A stretch of DNA of 64,000 nt from Ancylobacter lacus (GCF_018390635.1 NZ_JAHBGE010000044.1:305651-369650); one strand, 5' to 3'. Shown: positions 39,207-48,975, counted from the stretch's first letter. Notes: generated from the sequence alone by a model not told the origin. Program-made: numbers and translations.

Positions 39207-39890
39207 ATGCCCCGAGCTTTGGTCGCCGAGCTTTCCGAGGATGACATCGAGTTCCAGCGCAGCCGGGGCGGCTCGCTGGGCGGCCTGCTGCCGACGCGGC
39301 GTTCCGATGCGTTCGTGACCGCGCTGCTGCTGGCGGGGGCGGGCGCTGTCCTGTTCAACGCGCTGGCGATGCAGACCGGCACCCGGCCGGGCACGTTGCC
39401 GCGCACCGTGGCGGCCCCGCCGGCCGCCGCCCCGGCGCCGCTGCCTGCCGCTGCTCCCGCCGCCGCCCGCTCCCCGCTGCCGGAGGACCCGGCCGAGCCG
39501 GCCGCGCCGGCCGCGCCGGCGGCGACGCCGCTGCCGCCCAGCAAGCCGCCGGCCCCGCCCAAGCCCAAGCCGGCCGCGGCCGCGCCGGCGGCCGGGGCGC
39601 CCCAGTCGCCCGCCGCGCCGGCGCCGGCCGGGCCGACCGCCGCCCTCACCTCCGGCGCTGCGGCGATGCGCCCGCCGGCCAATGTCGCGGTGACGCCGCG
39701 GGTGATGGAGGTGCAGAAGGCGCTCGCCAAGCTCGGCTACGGCCCGCTGCGCATCGACGGCCAGACCGGGGCGATGACCGACGAGGCGATCAAGCGCTTC
39801 GAGCGCGACCGCCGCCTGCCGATCACCGGGCAGGTCAGCGACCGGCTGGTGCGCGAGCTGAACGCGGTCGGTGGCTTCTCCATCCAGTAG
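39207..39890 (+). CDS. Single-pass protein with peptidoglycan-binding domain
   Basis: 227 residues: a cytoplasmic start, one membrane helix (about 37-53, FVTALLLAGAGAVLFNALA), a Pro/Ala spacer across the periplasm (65-155), and a PG_binding_1 domain (VMEVQKALAKLGYGPLRIDG to VSDRLVRELN). It likely tethers the envelope. It is in an operon with the kinase upstream and DUF1491 downstream. Confidence 0.88.
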   Translation: MPRALVAELSEDDIEFQRSRGGSLGGLLPTRRSDAFVTALLLAGAGAVLFNALAMQTGTRPGTLPRTVAAPPAAAPAPLPAAAPAAARSPLPEDPAEPAAPAAPAATPLPPSKPPAPPKPKPAAAAPAAGAPQSPAAPAPAGPTAALTSGAAAMRPPANVAVTPRVMEVQKALAKLGYGPLRIDGQTGAMTDEAIKRFERDRRLPITGQVSDRLVRELNAVGGFSIQ

Positions 39891-39897
39891 GCGCGCC

Positions 39898-40236
39898 ATG
39901 CGGCTGAAAAGCGGAATCTGGGTGTCGGCGCTGATCCGGCGCGCCAACGGCGCCGGGGCCTTCGCCATGATGCGCCGGCGCGGCGCCGAGGACGCCGGTG
40001 CGATCTTCGTCAAGGTGACGCAGCCGGACGGTACCGCCGCCCTCTACGGTCCCGCTCTGGCCTCGCTGGAGGCGGAGCCGGGCGAACGCCGCTTCGAGGC
40101 GCTGCTGCCGCCCGGCACCCCGGAAGCCGAGATCGAGGCCCGCATGGCCCGCGAGGCCGGCTATGATTCCGACCTCTGGCTCATCGAGATCGAGGACCGC
40201 GAGGGCCGCTCCTTCCTCGATCTGGCCGGGGGCTGA
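39898..40236 (+). CDS. DUF1491 protein
   Basis: 112 residues, starting RLKSGIWVSALIRRAN, with the block GAIFVKV and DLWLIEIEDREG. Matches DUF1491, a small cytoplasmic alphaproteobacterial family without known function. 7 bp after the preceding gene; its stop abuts the convergent DUF2336 stop. Confidence 0.9.
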   Translation: MRLKSGIWVSALIRRANGAGAFAMMRRRGAEDAGAIFVKVTQPDGTAALYGPALASLEAEPGERRFEALLPPGTPEAEIEARMAREAGYDSDLWLIEIEDREGRSFLDLAGG

Positions 40237-41283
40237 TCAGCCGAGCCGGCGCGTCCGCTCCGCCGCCGGGGTGGTGTCGGCCGCCCGCCGGGGCTCGCCG
40301 AAGCCGCGCATCGAGGGTGCCGTGGACGGCGCCTCGGCGGCGGGGCGGGCCCGGCGGGACTCCCGCCAGGTGGCGGCGATGTGCTGGGCGTGGCCGTCCG
40401 GCAGGGTCTCGTGCAGTTCCGCCAGCGCCCGCACCCGCTCGGCGGAGGGCACGAGCTGCGGGTGCAGCAGGAAGACCAGCCGCGAGGCCAGCTCGAACGG
40501 CAGGCCGAGGGCGCGGGCGGCCACCACCAGCGCCTCGCCGGTGCGGTCGGCGGCGATCTCCTGCGCCACCGGGCGCGGCGCCCGCAGGGCGAGGGAGAGC
40601 AGCGTCGTCACCTCCTCGGCGCGGCCCTCGTCGAGCGACTGGCGCAGCCGCTCCAGCAGGGCCGAGCCCAGATGCGGCACCCGCTCGGTCATCGGCAGCG
40701 GCGGCAGCCGCACCAGATGGTCGAGGATCGCGGCGCGCTCGGCGGGGCCGGCGGCGAGATAGCGGGCCGGGCGTGGCGGCTCGGCCTCGGCCGCCGGGGC
40801 GTGCAGCCGGGCCGGCTCGGTGCCCGCCTCGCTGCGGGCCTGGTGCAGCGTTTCGGCGAGGTGCCGCGCCAGCGAGGCCGGCACGTCGCGCCGCGCCGCG
40901 ATGGCGGCGGCGATGGCGGCGGCATGGGCCGGCGAGCCGCTTTCCGCGAGCGCGCGCAGATGGGACTCGCCCAGCACCGGGGAAAGGCGCAGCATGGGCT
41001 CGGAAATCTCGATCGGGGCGCGGGCGAGGGCGAGCGCCACCTCCTGCGGCAGGTCGCGGCGCGGGGCGAGCACGGCCACCGCTTCGGCAAGGCTCGCGGC
41101 GTCGGCCGCCGGGACCAGCCGCAGCATCAGCCGGGCGAAGCGCTCCCGGCCGGCGGCATCGCGCGGGGCTTCCTCGACGAAGCGCCGGGCGAGCAGGCGC
41201 AGCAGCGCGGGGCGGGTGTCCTGTCCGGCGTCGCGGGCCGCGCGCAGGGCGGTCCACCGGGCTGAGGGAGAGGTGTGGGGCAT
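40237..41283 (-). CDS. DUF2336 protein
   Basis: 348 residues, almost all helical, with HEAT-like repeats (AEPMLRLSPVLGESHLRALAE, SPAHAAAIAAAIAAR). Pattern matches DUF2336, found widely in Hyphomicrobiales near cell-cycle and signalling genes; function unknown. It abuts DUF1491 tail-to-tail with no spacer. Confidence 0.85.
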   Translation of the reverse strand: MPHTSPSARWTALRAARDAGQDTRPALLRLLARRFVEEAPRDAAGRERFARLMLRLVPAADAASLAEAVAVLAPRRDLPQEVALALARAPIEISEPMLRLSPVLGESHLRALAESGSPAHAAAIAAAIAARRDVPASLARHLAETLHQARSEAGTEPARLHAPAAEAEPPRPARYLAAGPAERAAILDHLVRLPPLPMTERVPHLGSALLERLRQSLDEGRAEEVTTLLSLALRAPRPVAQEIAADRTGEALVVAARALGLPFELASRLVFLLHPQLVPSAERVRALAELHETLPDGHAQHIAATWRESRRARPAAEAPSTAPSMRGFGEPRRAADTTPAAERTRRLG

Positions 41284-41412
41284 GTTCGACCAGGGTTGGC
41301 GCCGCCGGCGGACGGCGTCACGAAAGCTACCGGGGGAACGTTAGCAACGGATTAACCATGTCGGGCGCCCAATGGAGATGGTCCCGACAGGACCGAAGGA
41401 CGGAGGACGGAT

Positions 41413-41619
41413 ATGGGTTCCGTAGTGCCGCTTTCTTCCTATCGCCGTCCCGGCCTGCGCAAGGCGGGGGCATCGGGACCGGCTGGCCGGCAGGCCGAAA
41501 TCGTGATCCTGCCCGTGGTGCGGGTCGCCCGGCCGGAGCCGCCGCCGCGGTCCGCCCTGCCCGCCGCCCCGGTGCCGGCCGCCCCGGTGCCGGCCGAGCC
41601 CGGCCTCCGGCCCAGCTAG
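41413..41619 (+). CDS. Small basic/Pro-rich protein, unknown function
   Basis: 68 residues: MGSVVPLSSYRRPGLRK, a hydrophobic core VILPVVRV, then Pro/Ala. GGAGGAC lies 7 nt before the ATG, the main reason for calling it. The N-terminal VVPLSSYRR block resembles other short Hyphomicrobiales proteins. It may be a peptide of unknown role. Confidence 0.5.
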   Translation: MGSVVPLSSYRRPGLRKAGASGPAGRQAEIVILPVVRVARPEPPPRSALPAAPVPAAPVPAEPGLRPS

Positions 41620-41764
41620 AGCCCGCGCCGATTGGCCATCGCAGGCCGCCGGAGGCGCGTTTCCGGTTCCATGTCGGGACGGGTTCGCCGTTCCGCTGTC
41701 GGGGAGCCGGCCGGATCAGGCCCGAGCCTACCGCCGGACCGAGGCGCCATGGCCGTGGCCGGCC

Positions 41765-42361
41765 TCAGTTCGCCAGCGGCGCGCAGCGCGCATCCCCCAG
41801 CCGCCGCCGCACCTCCTCGCGCGCCGAGGGCGTGCCGACCAGCGCGCGCATCAGCACGATGCCCTCGTCGGTGGGCGACTCCACGATCAGCCGGTCGGCG
41901 GCGGTGACCTCGTCATTTTCCGGCAGCGCGGCCTTCTGCCGTGCGTTCATCAGGTCGAGTTCGATGACCTCGCGGCCGGCGGCGCGGTCGTTGATGGCGT
42001 AGAAGGCGAGGCCGTGGCGGGTGTAGAACGACACCGAGGTGTAGTCCTGGGTCGGCGGCAGCGTGAGCTTCAGCGGCCCGTCCGACAGGTCGTAGAGGCA
42101 GACCGCGGTGACGAAGGCGGGGTCGCTGGCCGGCAGCACCGCGCCGGCCGGGGAGGGGTCGTCCATCGGCGCCACCGTGTTCACCGTGGCGATGGCCGAC
42201 AGCCGGGCGAAGGCGTCCCGCTCGGCGAGGAAGGGCATGCTGAGCACCGAGACGAGATGCACCAGCCCGCCCAGCACCAGCCCCACCGCGACGGTGATGA
42301 CAAGGCGGGCGATGCGCGAGCGCGGCGGCTCGGCGAGGCGGGTGCGGCGGCGCAGCGGCAT
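41765..42361 (-). CDS. DUF1254 protein, membrane-anchored
   Basis: 198 residues with an N-terminal membrane helix (IARLVITVAVGLVLGGLVHL) and a beta-rich domain (FVTAVCLYDLSDGPLKL, VSFYTRHGLAFYAINDRA). Matches the short DUF1254 class. A GTG six bases before the ATG overlaps the stop of the DUF1214 gene (GTGA) and could be the real start. The two genes form a pair seen together across alphaproteobacteria; the function is unknown. Confidence 0.85.
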   Translation of the reverse strand: MPLRRRTRLAEPPRSRIARLVITVAVGLVLGGLVHLVSVLSMPFLAERDAFARLSAIATVNTVAPMDDPSPAGAVLPASDPAFVTAVCLYDLSDGPLKLTLPPTQDYTSVSFYTRHGLAFYAINDRAAGREVIELDLMNARQKAALPENDEVTAADRLIVESPTDEGIVLMRALVGTPSAREEVRRRLGDARCAPLAN

Positions 42362-42363
42362 TC

Positions 42364-42939
42364 TCACGGGCAGCGCTCCGTGACGATGGCGGGCATGTCC
42401 GGCGGATCGTCGTTGCGGTTGGCGATGCCGACCGGGGTGTCGTAGAGCCGCAGCGCGAGGGCCAGCCGGTCGCTGCCGGCGGTGGGCAGCCAGTTGCCCG
42501 GCCGCGCCTGCGGGCTGAGCACGATGTCGAGCGTGCCGTCGCCGTTCCACACCGCCTCCGCGCTGGTGAAGCCGTGGCGGTCGGCGGCATTGGCGATCAG
42601 TCGGCCCCGGGTGTCGGTGGCGGTCAGCGTCCAGTAGCGCGCCTGCGGCAGCCGGCCGTGAAGGCGGATGTCGCAGCGCGGATCGAGCGGGCGGCCGGCG
42701 TCGTCCGTGGCGGCGACGAAGGCGAGCCCGTCCGCCAGTTCGAGCGGCAGGGTGCCGAGCCGGGTCAGCGCCGCGCGCGAATAGGGGTCGGCGTCGGCGG
42801 TGCCGGATTTCGGCCAGGCCCGCCACGCCCCGGCATGGACCACCCCCGGACCATAGCCGTTCGCGGTCGTCAGCCAGGTGAGGCCGAGGCCGACGACGGC
42901 GCCGATGGCGAGGCTGGCGATGAGATGGGAACTGCGCAC
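42364..42939 (-). CDS. DUF1214 protein, membrane-anchored
   Basis: 191 residues: an N-terminal membrane helix (LIASLAIGAVVGLGLTWL), then a beta-sandwich typical of DUF1214 (LPLELADGLAFVAATDD, YWTLTATDTRGRLIAN, RPGNWLPT, LRLYDTPVG). First of the DUF1214-DUF1254 pair. Probably periplasmic; function unknown. It lies 36 bp downstream of the PBP1A start on the opposite end and is read independently. Confidence 0.87.
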   Translation of the reverse strand: MRSSHLIASLAIGAVVGLGLTWLTTANGYGPGVVHAGAWRAWPKSGTADADPYSRAALTRLGTLPLELADGLAFVAATDDAGRPLDPRCDIRLHGRLPQARYWTLTATDTRGRLIANAADRHGFTSAEAVWNGDGTLDIVLSPQARPGNWLPTAGSDRLALALRLYDTPVGIANRNDDPPDMPAIVTERCP

Positions 42940-42975
42940 GGCGGGCTCGGGCTGCGGACGGAGGAGGGATCGGCG

Positions 42976-45258
42976 CTAATAGGCGGGTGCGGGGGCGGGC
43001 GGGCCGGCGCCCGCCTCCAGCGCCGCCGGGTCGACCGAGGCGGTGGGCTGCGGCCCGCCGGGCAGCGGGGTGCGGGCGGCCTCCTGCATGGCGCTCTCGA
43101 TGTGCAGCAGGCGCTCGGCGGTGCGCGGCGACAGGGTGATGGGCCGCTTGACGCCCTCGATGGCGAGCGGAGTCGCCTCGGCCACCGCGCCGTCCAGCTT
43201 CGGCACCGGCAGGCCCTCCAGGCTCGGCGGCGGCTTGAGGTCGATGCCCTGATGGGCGAAGGCCATGACCTTCTGCCACGTCATCGCCGGCAGCGAGCCG
43301 CCGGTCATCTTCTTGGTGGAGGTGTAGTCGTCATTGCCGAACCAGATCGCGCCGACATAATTGCCGGTGAAGCCGACGAACCACGCGTCGCGATAGGCAT
43401 TGGTGGTGCCGGTCTTGCCCGCCACCTTCACGCCCGGCAGCATCGCCCGGCGGCCGGTGCCGTTCTCCACCACGCTGTTCAGCATCGGCACGATTTCCGC
43501 GATGATGTCGTGGGGGATGACGCGGTGGGGCTTGGGCCCGTCGCGGTCGAAGCTCCACACCGGCTCGCCCGCCGGGGTGCGCATCTCCACCACGGCGTGG
43601 GGGTCCACCGACATGCCGTCATTGGCGAACACGGCATAGCCGGTCGCCTGATCCAGCACCGTCACCTCGGCGGCGCCGAGCGGCAGGGCGCGGGTGATCT
43701 TCAGCTCGCTCTTCACCCCCATGGCGTGGGCGAGATCGACGATGCGCCCGCGCCCGATCGCCTCCGCCAGCTTCACCGCCACCGTGTTCAGCGAGCGGGT
43801 GAGCGCGGTGATCAGCGGGATGCGCCCGGCATAGGAGCGGCCGTAATTCTGCGGGCACCAGTTGCCGATGCAGATGGGCCCGTCCACCACCATGGTGTCG
43901 GGGGTGTATTTCCCGGTCATCAGCGCGGCGGTGTAGACATAGGGCTTGAAGGACGAGCCGGGCTGGCGCAGCGCGTCGGTGGCGCGGTTGAACTGGCTCT
44001 CGCCATAGTCGGTGCCGCCCACCATGGCGCGGAGCGCGCCGTTCGGCTCCAGCACCACCATAGCGGACTGGGTGGCGCCGTAATCCTTGCCGAACTGGCG
44101 GATGCTGTCGCGGATGGCGGTGTCGGCGGCCTTCTGGATGTTGGGGTCGAGCGCGGTGCGCACCATGAAGGAGCGTTCGGCATAGGTCTTGGGCAGGGTG
44201 TCGACGATGGCCTTCACCTGGTTGAAGGCGAAGTCGAGATAATATTCCGGCACGTCGTCCTGCTTGCGGTCGACCGGGGTGGCGGGGTTGCGGCGGGCGC
44301 CGAACACCTGGCCTTCGGTCATGAAGCCGGCATCGACCAGATTGTCCAGCACCACGCTGGCGCGCCCGCGCGCCGCCGGCAGGTTGACGTGGGGGGCGTA
44401 TTTGGAGGGGGCCTTGAACAGGCCCGCCAGCATCGCCGCTTCCGCGAGGCTGACGTCGCGCACCGACTTGCCGAAGTAATACTGCGCCGCGGCGTCCACC
44501 CCGAAGGTGCCGCCGCCCATATAGGCGCGGTCGAGATAGAGCTTCAGGATCTGGTTCTTGGTGAGGTGGAACTCCAGCCAGAGCGCCAGGAAGGCTTCCT
44601 TGATCTTGCGTTCCAGCGTGCGCTCGTTGGAGAGGAACAGGTTCTTGGCGAGCTGCTGGGTGAGCGAGGAGCCGCCCTGCACCACGCCGCCGGCCCGCGC
44701 ATTCGACACCACGGCGCGCAGCGTGCCGGCGATGTCGATGCCGAAATGCTCGTAGAAGCGGCGGTCCTCGGTGGCGAGCACGGCCTTGATGAGGTGGTCG
44801 GGAAACTCGTCCAGCGGCACGGTGTCGTTGTGGCGGATGCCGCGTTCGCCGATCACGTTGCCGTAGCGGTCCTGGAAGACCACGGAAAGCTCGGCCCGCT
44901 TCAGCCAGTCGGCCGAGGTCTCGTGGAAGGCGGGCAGGGCGAGCGCCAGCATCAGCACCGCGCCGACCGTGCCCCAGGTGGTGAGTTCCGAGGCGAGGCT
45001 CGCCCCCCAGCGCGCCGGGCCCTGCAGGTTGAAGCGCTCGGTGAAGGCGGCGTAGCTCTCGATCGCCCCGCGCAGCCGCGAGCCGGAGGAGAAGATCGCG
45101 CTGTCGATCCACGAATCGATCGCGAGCAGGATCTGCCGGAAGCGGCGCCAGCCGCCGGCGCGGGCGCGGGGCTCCGGCACGCGCGCGGGCGCGGGGCTCC
45201 GGCCCGGGGGGGCCGCTGCATCCGGGGGCGCAGCTTCATCCTGCGGACGCTCGTTCAC
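42976..45258 (-). CDS. mrcA: Bifunctional penicillin-binding protein 1A
   Basis: 760 residues; polymerises and crosslinks peptidoglycan. A cytoplasmic Pro-rich start precedes one membrane helix (about 92-112). Glycosyltransferase 51 motifs: EDRRFYEHFGID (catalytic Glu164) and GGSSLTQQLAKN. Transpeptidase motifs: SSFK with nucleophile Ser435, SLN at 489-491, KTGT at 615-618. The Pro/Ala-rich tail is typical. The gene stands alone. Confidence 0.96.
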   Translation of the reverse strand: MNERPQDEAAPPDAAAPPGRSPAPARVPEPRARAGGWRRFRQILLAIDSWIDSAIFSSGSRLRGAIESYAAFTERFNLQGPARWGASLASELTTWGTVGAVLMLALALPAFHETSADWLKRAELSVVFQDRYGNVIGERGIRHNDTVPLDEFPDHLIKAVLATEDRRFYEHFGIDIAGTLRAVVSNARAGGVVQGGSSLTQQLAKNLFLSNERTLERKIKEAFLALWLEFHLTKNQILKLYLDRAYMGGGTFGVDAAAQYYFGKSVRDVSLAEAAMLAGLFKAPSKYAPHVNLPAARGRASVVLDNLVDAGFMTEGQVFGARRNPATPVDRKQDDVPEYYLDFAFNQVKAIVDTLPKTYAERSFMVRTALDPNIQKAADTAIRDSIRQFGKDYGATQSAMVVLEPNGALRAMVGGTDYGESQFNRATDALRQPGSSFKPYVYTAALMTGKYTPDTMVVDGPICIGNWCPQNYGRSYAGRIPLITALTRSLNTVAVKLAEAIGRGRIVDLAHAMGVKSELKITRALPLGAAEVTVLDQATGYAVFANDGMSVDPHAVVEMRTPAGEPVWSFDRDGPKPHRVIPHDIIAEIVPMLNSVVENGTGRRAMLPGVKVAGKTGTTNAYRDAWFVGFTGNYVGAIWFGNDDYTSTKKMTGGSLPAMTWQKVMAFAHQGIDLKPPPSLEGLPVPKLDGAVAEATPLAIEGVKRPITLSPRTAERLLHIESAMQEAARTPLPGGPQPTASVDPAALEAGAGPPAPAPAY

Positions 45259-45417
45259 GCCGTCGTCTCCCTGCCGCCACCCGCGCCCTTATAGCGAAGC
45301 GGCGGCGGCGGCGCGAGACCCGCGCGGCGGGCGCCCCGCGCGCGTTCCGCCGGCACGGGCGGTTCCTTGCGCGCCGCCGGGCTCGCCATCGGGGTCGGTC
45401 GCCGCTATCTAGGGGCG

Positions 45418-45963
45418 ATGACGCAGCACGACCCGATGCCCTTCTGGAAGACCAAGCCGCTCGAGGAGATGGATTCCGCCGAGTGGGAGAGCCTGTGCGA
45501 CGGCTGCGGCCGCTGCTGCCTCGTCAAGCTGCAGGACGAGGACAGCGACGCCATCGCCTACACCGACATCGGCTGCAAGCTGCTGAACGACTTCACCTGC
45601 GCCTGCCGCGACTACCCCAACCGGCAGGCCCATGTGCCGGACTGCGTGCGGCTGACGCCGGAGGTGGTGCGCTCCATCGGCTGGCTGCCGCCTTCCTGCG
45701 CCTATCGCCTCGTCGCCGAGGGGCGGGACCTCTACTGGTGGCATCACCTCGTCTCCGGCGACCGCGAGAGCGTGCACGCCGCCGGCGTCTCGGTGCGCGG
45801 CCGGGTCGCGGCGATGGAGGACGAGCTGCCGATGGCGGATTATCTCGACCACATGGTGCGCTGGCCGCTGCGCCTGCCCAAGGGCGCGGTGCGCGCGGTG
45901 CGCCCCGCCGCCGATCCTGCCGCCGCCCCCGCCCGGCCGCGGGGCCGCGCCACCGGCCGCTAG
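45418..45963 (+). CDS. YcgN-family cysteine-cluster protein
   Basis: 181 residues. A cysteine cluster CDGCGRCC, then CKLL and CACRDYP, CVRL, and a late PPSCAYR are typical of the YcgN/UPF0260 family, which probably binds a metal or Fe-S centre. AGGGGCG directly precedes the ATG. Function unknown. Confidence 0.92.
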   Translation: MTQHDPMPFWKTKPLEEMDSAEWESLCDGCGRCCLVKLQDEDSDAIAYTDIGCKLLNDFTCACRDYPNRQAHVPDCVRLTPEVVRSIGWLPPSCAYRLVAEGRDLYWWHHLVSGDRESVHAAGVSVRGRVAAMEDELPMADYLDHMVRWPLRLPKGAVRAVRPAADPAAAPARPRGRATGR

Positions 45964-46065
45964 AGGCGGAGAGGGCACGGGCGGCGGCCTGTCCGCCGTT
46001 GCCGCGGGGTCGTGATGGTCATAATATACCGCATTGCCGATGAAGCGGCTTCGGGAGCGATGACC

Positions 46066-46323
46066 ATGCGTGTTGCGCTGATATGTGCCGCTCTCGCCCT
46101 GTCGACCGCGCCGGCCCTCGCCGATGACGACCGCCCGGTCACCGATGCGGAACGCGCGAAGCTGGACGAGGCGATGAAGGCCCAGAACTGCGACGGCGGA
46201 CGCTGGACCTATGACGATGACGGCCATTTCGACATCGACGACGCCCGCTGCGCGGACGGGAAGGTCTACGACCTGACATTCTCGCCGGAGTATCGCCTGC
46301 TGAAGAAGGAGCTGGAGGACTGA
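46066..46323 (+). CDS. Secreted PepSY-like protein
   Basis: 85 residues: signal peptide ending PALA near residue 18, then a small PepSY-like fold (CDGGRWTYDDDGHFDIDDA, GKVYDLTFS). The ATG with GGGAG 8 nt upstream is chosen over ones 6 and 54 nt earlier. Two cysteines. Function is unknown; the family often modulates periplasmic enzymes. Confidence 0.78.
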   Translation: MRVALICAALALSTAPALADDDRPVTDAERAKLDEAMKAQNCDGGRWTYDDDGHFDIDDARCADGKVYDLTFSPEYRLLKKELED

Positions 46324-46355
46324 CGGAGAGGGGCACGGCTCCGCACCCCGGCCCT

Positions 46356-47216
46356 TCAGGCGAAGCGTTTCGCCCCGGCGACGCAGAGCACCACCAGCCC
46401 CGCCGCCGCGACCATGCTCCACGCCACCGGCTCGCCGAGCAGCAGCGCCGCCAGCGCCAGCCCGAAGAAGGGCTGCAGGAGCTGGAGCTGGCCGACCCCG
46501 GCAATGCCGCCCAGCGCGAGGCCGCGATACCAGAACACGAAGCCGACCAGCATGCTGAACACCGAGACATAGCCGAGGCCGAGCCAGGCCGGCAGGCCGA
46601 TCGGGCCGGCCGCCGGCGGCAGGGTGGCGAGCGCCAGCACCGTCATCACCGGCAGCGCCAGCACCAGCGCCCAGGAGATCACCTGCCAGCCGCCGAGCCG
46701 GCGGGAGAGCCGGGCGCCTTCCGCATAGCCGTAGCCGCAGAGCAGGATCGCCGCCACCATCAGCGCGTCGCCGGCCGGCGAGGCGCTGCCGCCGCGGCCG
46801 AGGGCGAAGCCGGCGACGCAGGCGGCCCCGGCGGCCGAGAACAGCCAGAAGGCGGGCCGTGGCCGCTCGCCGCCGCGCAGGACGCCGAACAGCGCGGTGG
46901 CCAGCGGCAGCGTGCCGATGAACACCACCGAATGCGCCGCCGTGATCTGCCGTAGCGCCAGCGCCGTGAGCGGGGGAAAGCCGACCACCACCCCCAGCGC
47001 GACCGCCGCCAGCGACGGCAGGTCGGCCCGGGACGGCCGCTTCTGCCGGAGCGCCAGCAGCAGCGCCGCCCCGAGCAGCCCGGCGATGACCGCCCGCGCC
47101 GAGGTGAGGAACACCGGGCTGAAGCCGCCCACCGCGACGCGGGTCGCCGGCAGCGAGCCGCTGAAGATGATGACGCCGAGCAGCCCGCTGCCCCACCCTT
47201 CCGCTCCGTGCCGCAT
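46356..47216 (-). CDS. EamA/DMT-family transporter
   Basis: 286 residues with ten predicted membrane helices in two EamA repeats; the start GSGLLGVIIFSGSLPATRVAV and the tail LLLGEPVAWSMVAAAGLV are typical. GGGAGG precedes the ATG. It is divergent from a MocR-type regulator with a direct-repeat element between, a common pairing in which the regulator controls export of an amino acid or vitamer. The substrate is unknown. Confidence 0.9.
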   Translation of the reverse strand: MRHGAEGWGSGLLGVIIFSGSLPATRVAVGGFSPVFLTSARAVIAGLLGAALLLALRQKRPSRADLPSLAAVALGVVVGFPPLTALALRQITAAHSVVFIGTLPLATALFGVLRGGERPRPAFWLFSAAGAACVAGFALGRGGSASPAGDALMVAAILLCGYGYAEGARLSRRLGGWQVISWALVLALPVMTVLALATLPPAAGPIGLPAWLGLGYVSVFSMLVGFVFWYRGLALGGIAGVGQLQLLQPFFGLALAALLLGEPVAWSMVAAAGLVVLCVAGAKRFA

Positions 47217-47308
47217 GCCGTGCCTCCCGCCGCCGGCCCGCGGGGCCAGCCTGTGGCGCGGCGTGTAGCGCGGGCGGGGTGGCGGAAACAGTGATGCTCC
47301 CCTACGGT

Positions 47309-47346
47309 GGAGCCGAACAGTGGGTATCACAGGAGCCATACAGTTG
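47309..47346. promoter_or_regulatory. Direct repeat GGAGCCnnACAGTkG, probable MocR operator
   Basis: GGAGCCGAACAGTGG (47309-47323) and GGAGCCATACAGTTG (47332-47346) are 23 bp apart. MocR/GabR-type regulators usually bind direct repeats, so this fits the adjacent regulator. It overlaps the earliest possible start of the regulator gene, which supports the later start. Confidence 0.6.
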
Positions 47347-47409
47347 CCCGCCCCACCCGAGGCCCTTGCGGCTCATGACAGCCGGCAGGGTTCAACCACG
47401 CACGGGCCG

Positions 47410-48924
47410 ATGCCGCGCGAGCCCGCCACGCCGGTCCCGGCTGCCGCACCGGATGTTGCGCAGCGGCCCCGGCCGGCGGCTGCGGGGGCGGGCGGCGTCC
47501 CCTCCCGGGCCTTGCCCGCCGGAGCTGGCAGCGCGGCGCCGCGCACCGGGGCGGTGATGGCCGAGATTCGCCGCCGCATCGCCAGCCGCGCCCTCACCGT
47601 CGGCGAGAAGCTGCCCTCCATCCGCCGCTTCGCCGGTCTGATGGGGGTGTCGCCCTCGACCGTGGTGGAGGCTTATGACCGGCTGGTCGCCGAAGGGCTG
47701 ATCCGCGCGCGGCCGGGCTCCGGCTTCTTCGTTGCGGGGACGGTGGCGGCGCCGCCGCCGGTGGAGGCCCCGCCGCCCGACCGGGAGGTCGACCCGTTCT
47801 GGGTCTCGCGGCAGTCGCTCGATTCCGCCCCCGGCATGCTGCGTCCCGGTTGCGGCTGGTTGCCCGCCGACTGGATGCCGACGGCGGCGATCCGCCGGGC
47901 GCTGCGCGGCCTGGGTCGGACGGGCGATGCCGTGCTGACGGACTATGGCGCCAGCCGCGGCGCGCCGGCGCTGCGCCGGCTGCTGGTGCGGCAGTTCGCC
48001 GGCGAGGGCCTCGACGTCGCGCCCGACCAGGTCCTGCTCACCGCCTCCGGCACCCAGGCCTTCGACCTCGTCTGCCGGCTCCTGCTGCAGCCCGGCGATG
48101 CCGTGCTGGTGGATGATCCCTGCTATTTCAATTATCTCGCGGTGCTGCGGGCGAACCGGGCGCGCATCGTCAGCGTGCCCCATACGCCGGCCGGCCCCGA
48201 CCTTTCGCGTTTCGCCGAGGCGCTGGCGACCCACCGGCCGCGGCTCTACGTCACCAACGCCGCGCTGCATAACCCCACCGGAGCCACGCTCTCCCCCCAC
48301 ACCGCGCACCGGCTGCTCATGCTGGCGGCGGCGCACGACCTCACCGTGGTGGAGGACGAGATCTTCGCCGATTTCGAGCCGGAACCCTCGCCGAGGCTGG
48401 CGGCGCTGGACGGGCTGGCGCGGGTGGTGCGGATCGGCAGCTTCTCCAAGACGCTCTCGGCGTCGATCCGCTGCGGCTACATCGCCGCCCGGCCGGACCT
48501 GATCGAGCCGCTGGTCGACCTGCAGGTGGCCACCCATTTCGGCGGGCCGGGCCCGCTCGCCGCCGAGATCGTGCTGGCGACCCTGAGCGACGGCAGCTAC
48601 CGCAAGCACCTCGCCGGGCTGCGCAGCCGGCTCGCCCGCCGCCGCCGCGAAGTCGCCGGGGCGCTCGCCGGCCTCGGCGTGCGGCCATGGATCGAGCCGC
48701 GCGGCGGCTTCTATCTCTGGTGTCACCTGCCGGAGGCGCGCGACGCGGCTGCGGTGGCGCAGGCGGCGCTGCGGCAGGGGGTGGTGCTGGCGCCCGGCAA
48801 CGCCTTCAGCCTCGCCCGCAGCGCGGCGGCGATGATGCGCTTCAACGTGGCGCAGACCGGCCCGCAGGCCCTCGCCGTACTGGCGCAGGCGCTGGCCGCT
48901 CCCGATCCCGGCCCGGCGGGCTGA
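47410..48924 (+). CDS. MocR-family PLP-dependent transcriptional regulator
   Basis: 504 residues. An N-terminal GntR winged helix (about 50-115: AEIRRRIASRALTVGEKLPS, VSPSTVVEAYDRLVAEGLIR) is joined to a fold-type I aminotransferase domain with the PLP lysine Lys347 in IGSFSKTLS and the block VDDPCYFNYL. The start at 47410 is favoured because a GTG 90 nt earlier lies inside the operator-like repeat. It is predicted to sense a pyridoxal-linked effector and control the divergent EamA gene. Confidence 0.88.
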   Translation: MPREPATPVPAAAPDVAQRPRPAAAGAGGVPSRALPAGAGSAAPRTGAVMAEIRRRIASRALTVGEKLPSIRRFAGLMGVSPSTVVEAYDRLVAEGLIRARPGSGFFVAGTVAAPPPVEAPPPDREVDPFWVSRQSLDSAPGMLRPGCGWLPADWMPTAAIRRALRGLGRTGDAVLTDYGASRGAPALRRLLVRQFAGEGLDVAPDQVLLTASGTQAFDLVCRLLLQPGDAVLVDDPCYFNYLAVLRANRARIVSVPHTPAGPDLSRFAEALATHRPRLYVTNAALHNPTGATLSPHTAHRLLMLAAAHDLTVVEDEIFADFEPEPSPRLAALDGLARVVRIGSFSKTLSASIRCGYIAARPDLIEPLVDLQVATHFGGPGPLAAEIVLATLSDGSYRKHLAGLRSRLARRRREVAGALAGLGVRPWIEPRGGFYLWCHLPEARDAAAVAQAALRQGVVLAPGNAFSLARSAAAMMRFNVAQTGPQALAVLAQALAAPDPGPAG

Positions 48925-48975
48925 CCCGCCGGGCGGCGGCGTTTCAGCCGCCGGCCCGGGTCGGCGCTGTGCGGC

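Noticed and set aside
42574..45294. A 906-codon plus-strand frame
   Set aside because: Antisense to PBP1A, whose catalytic motifs are all present.
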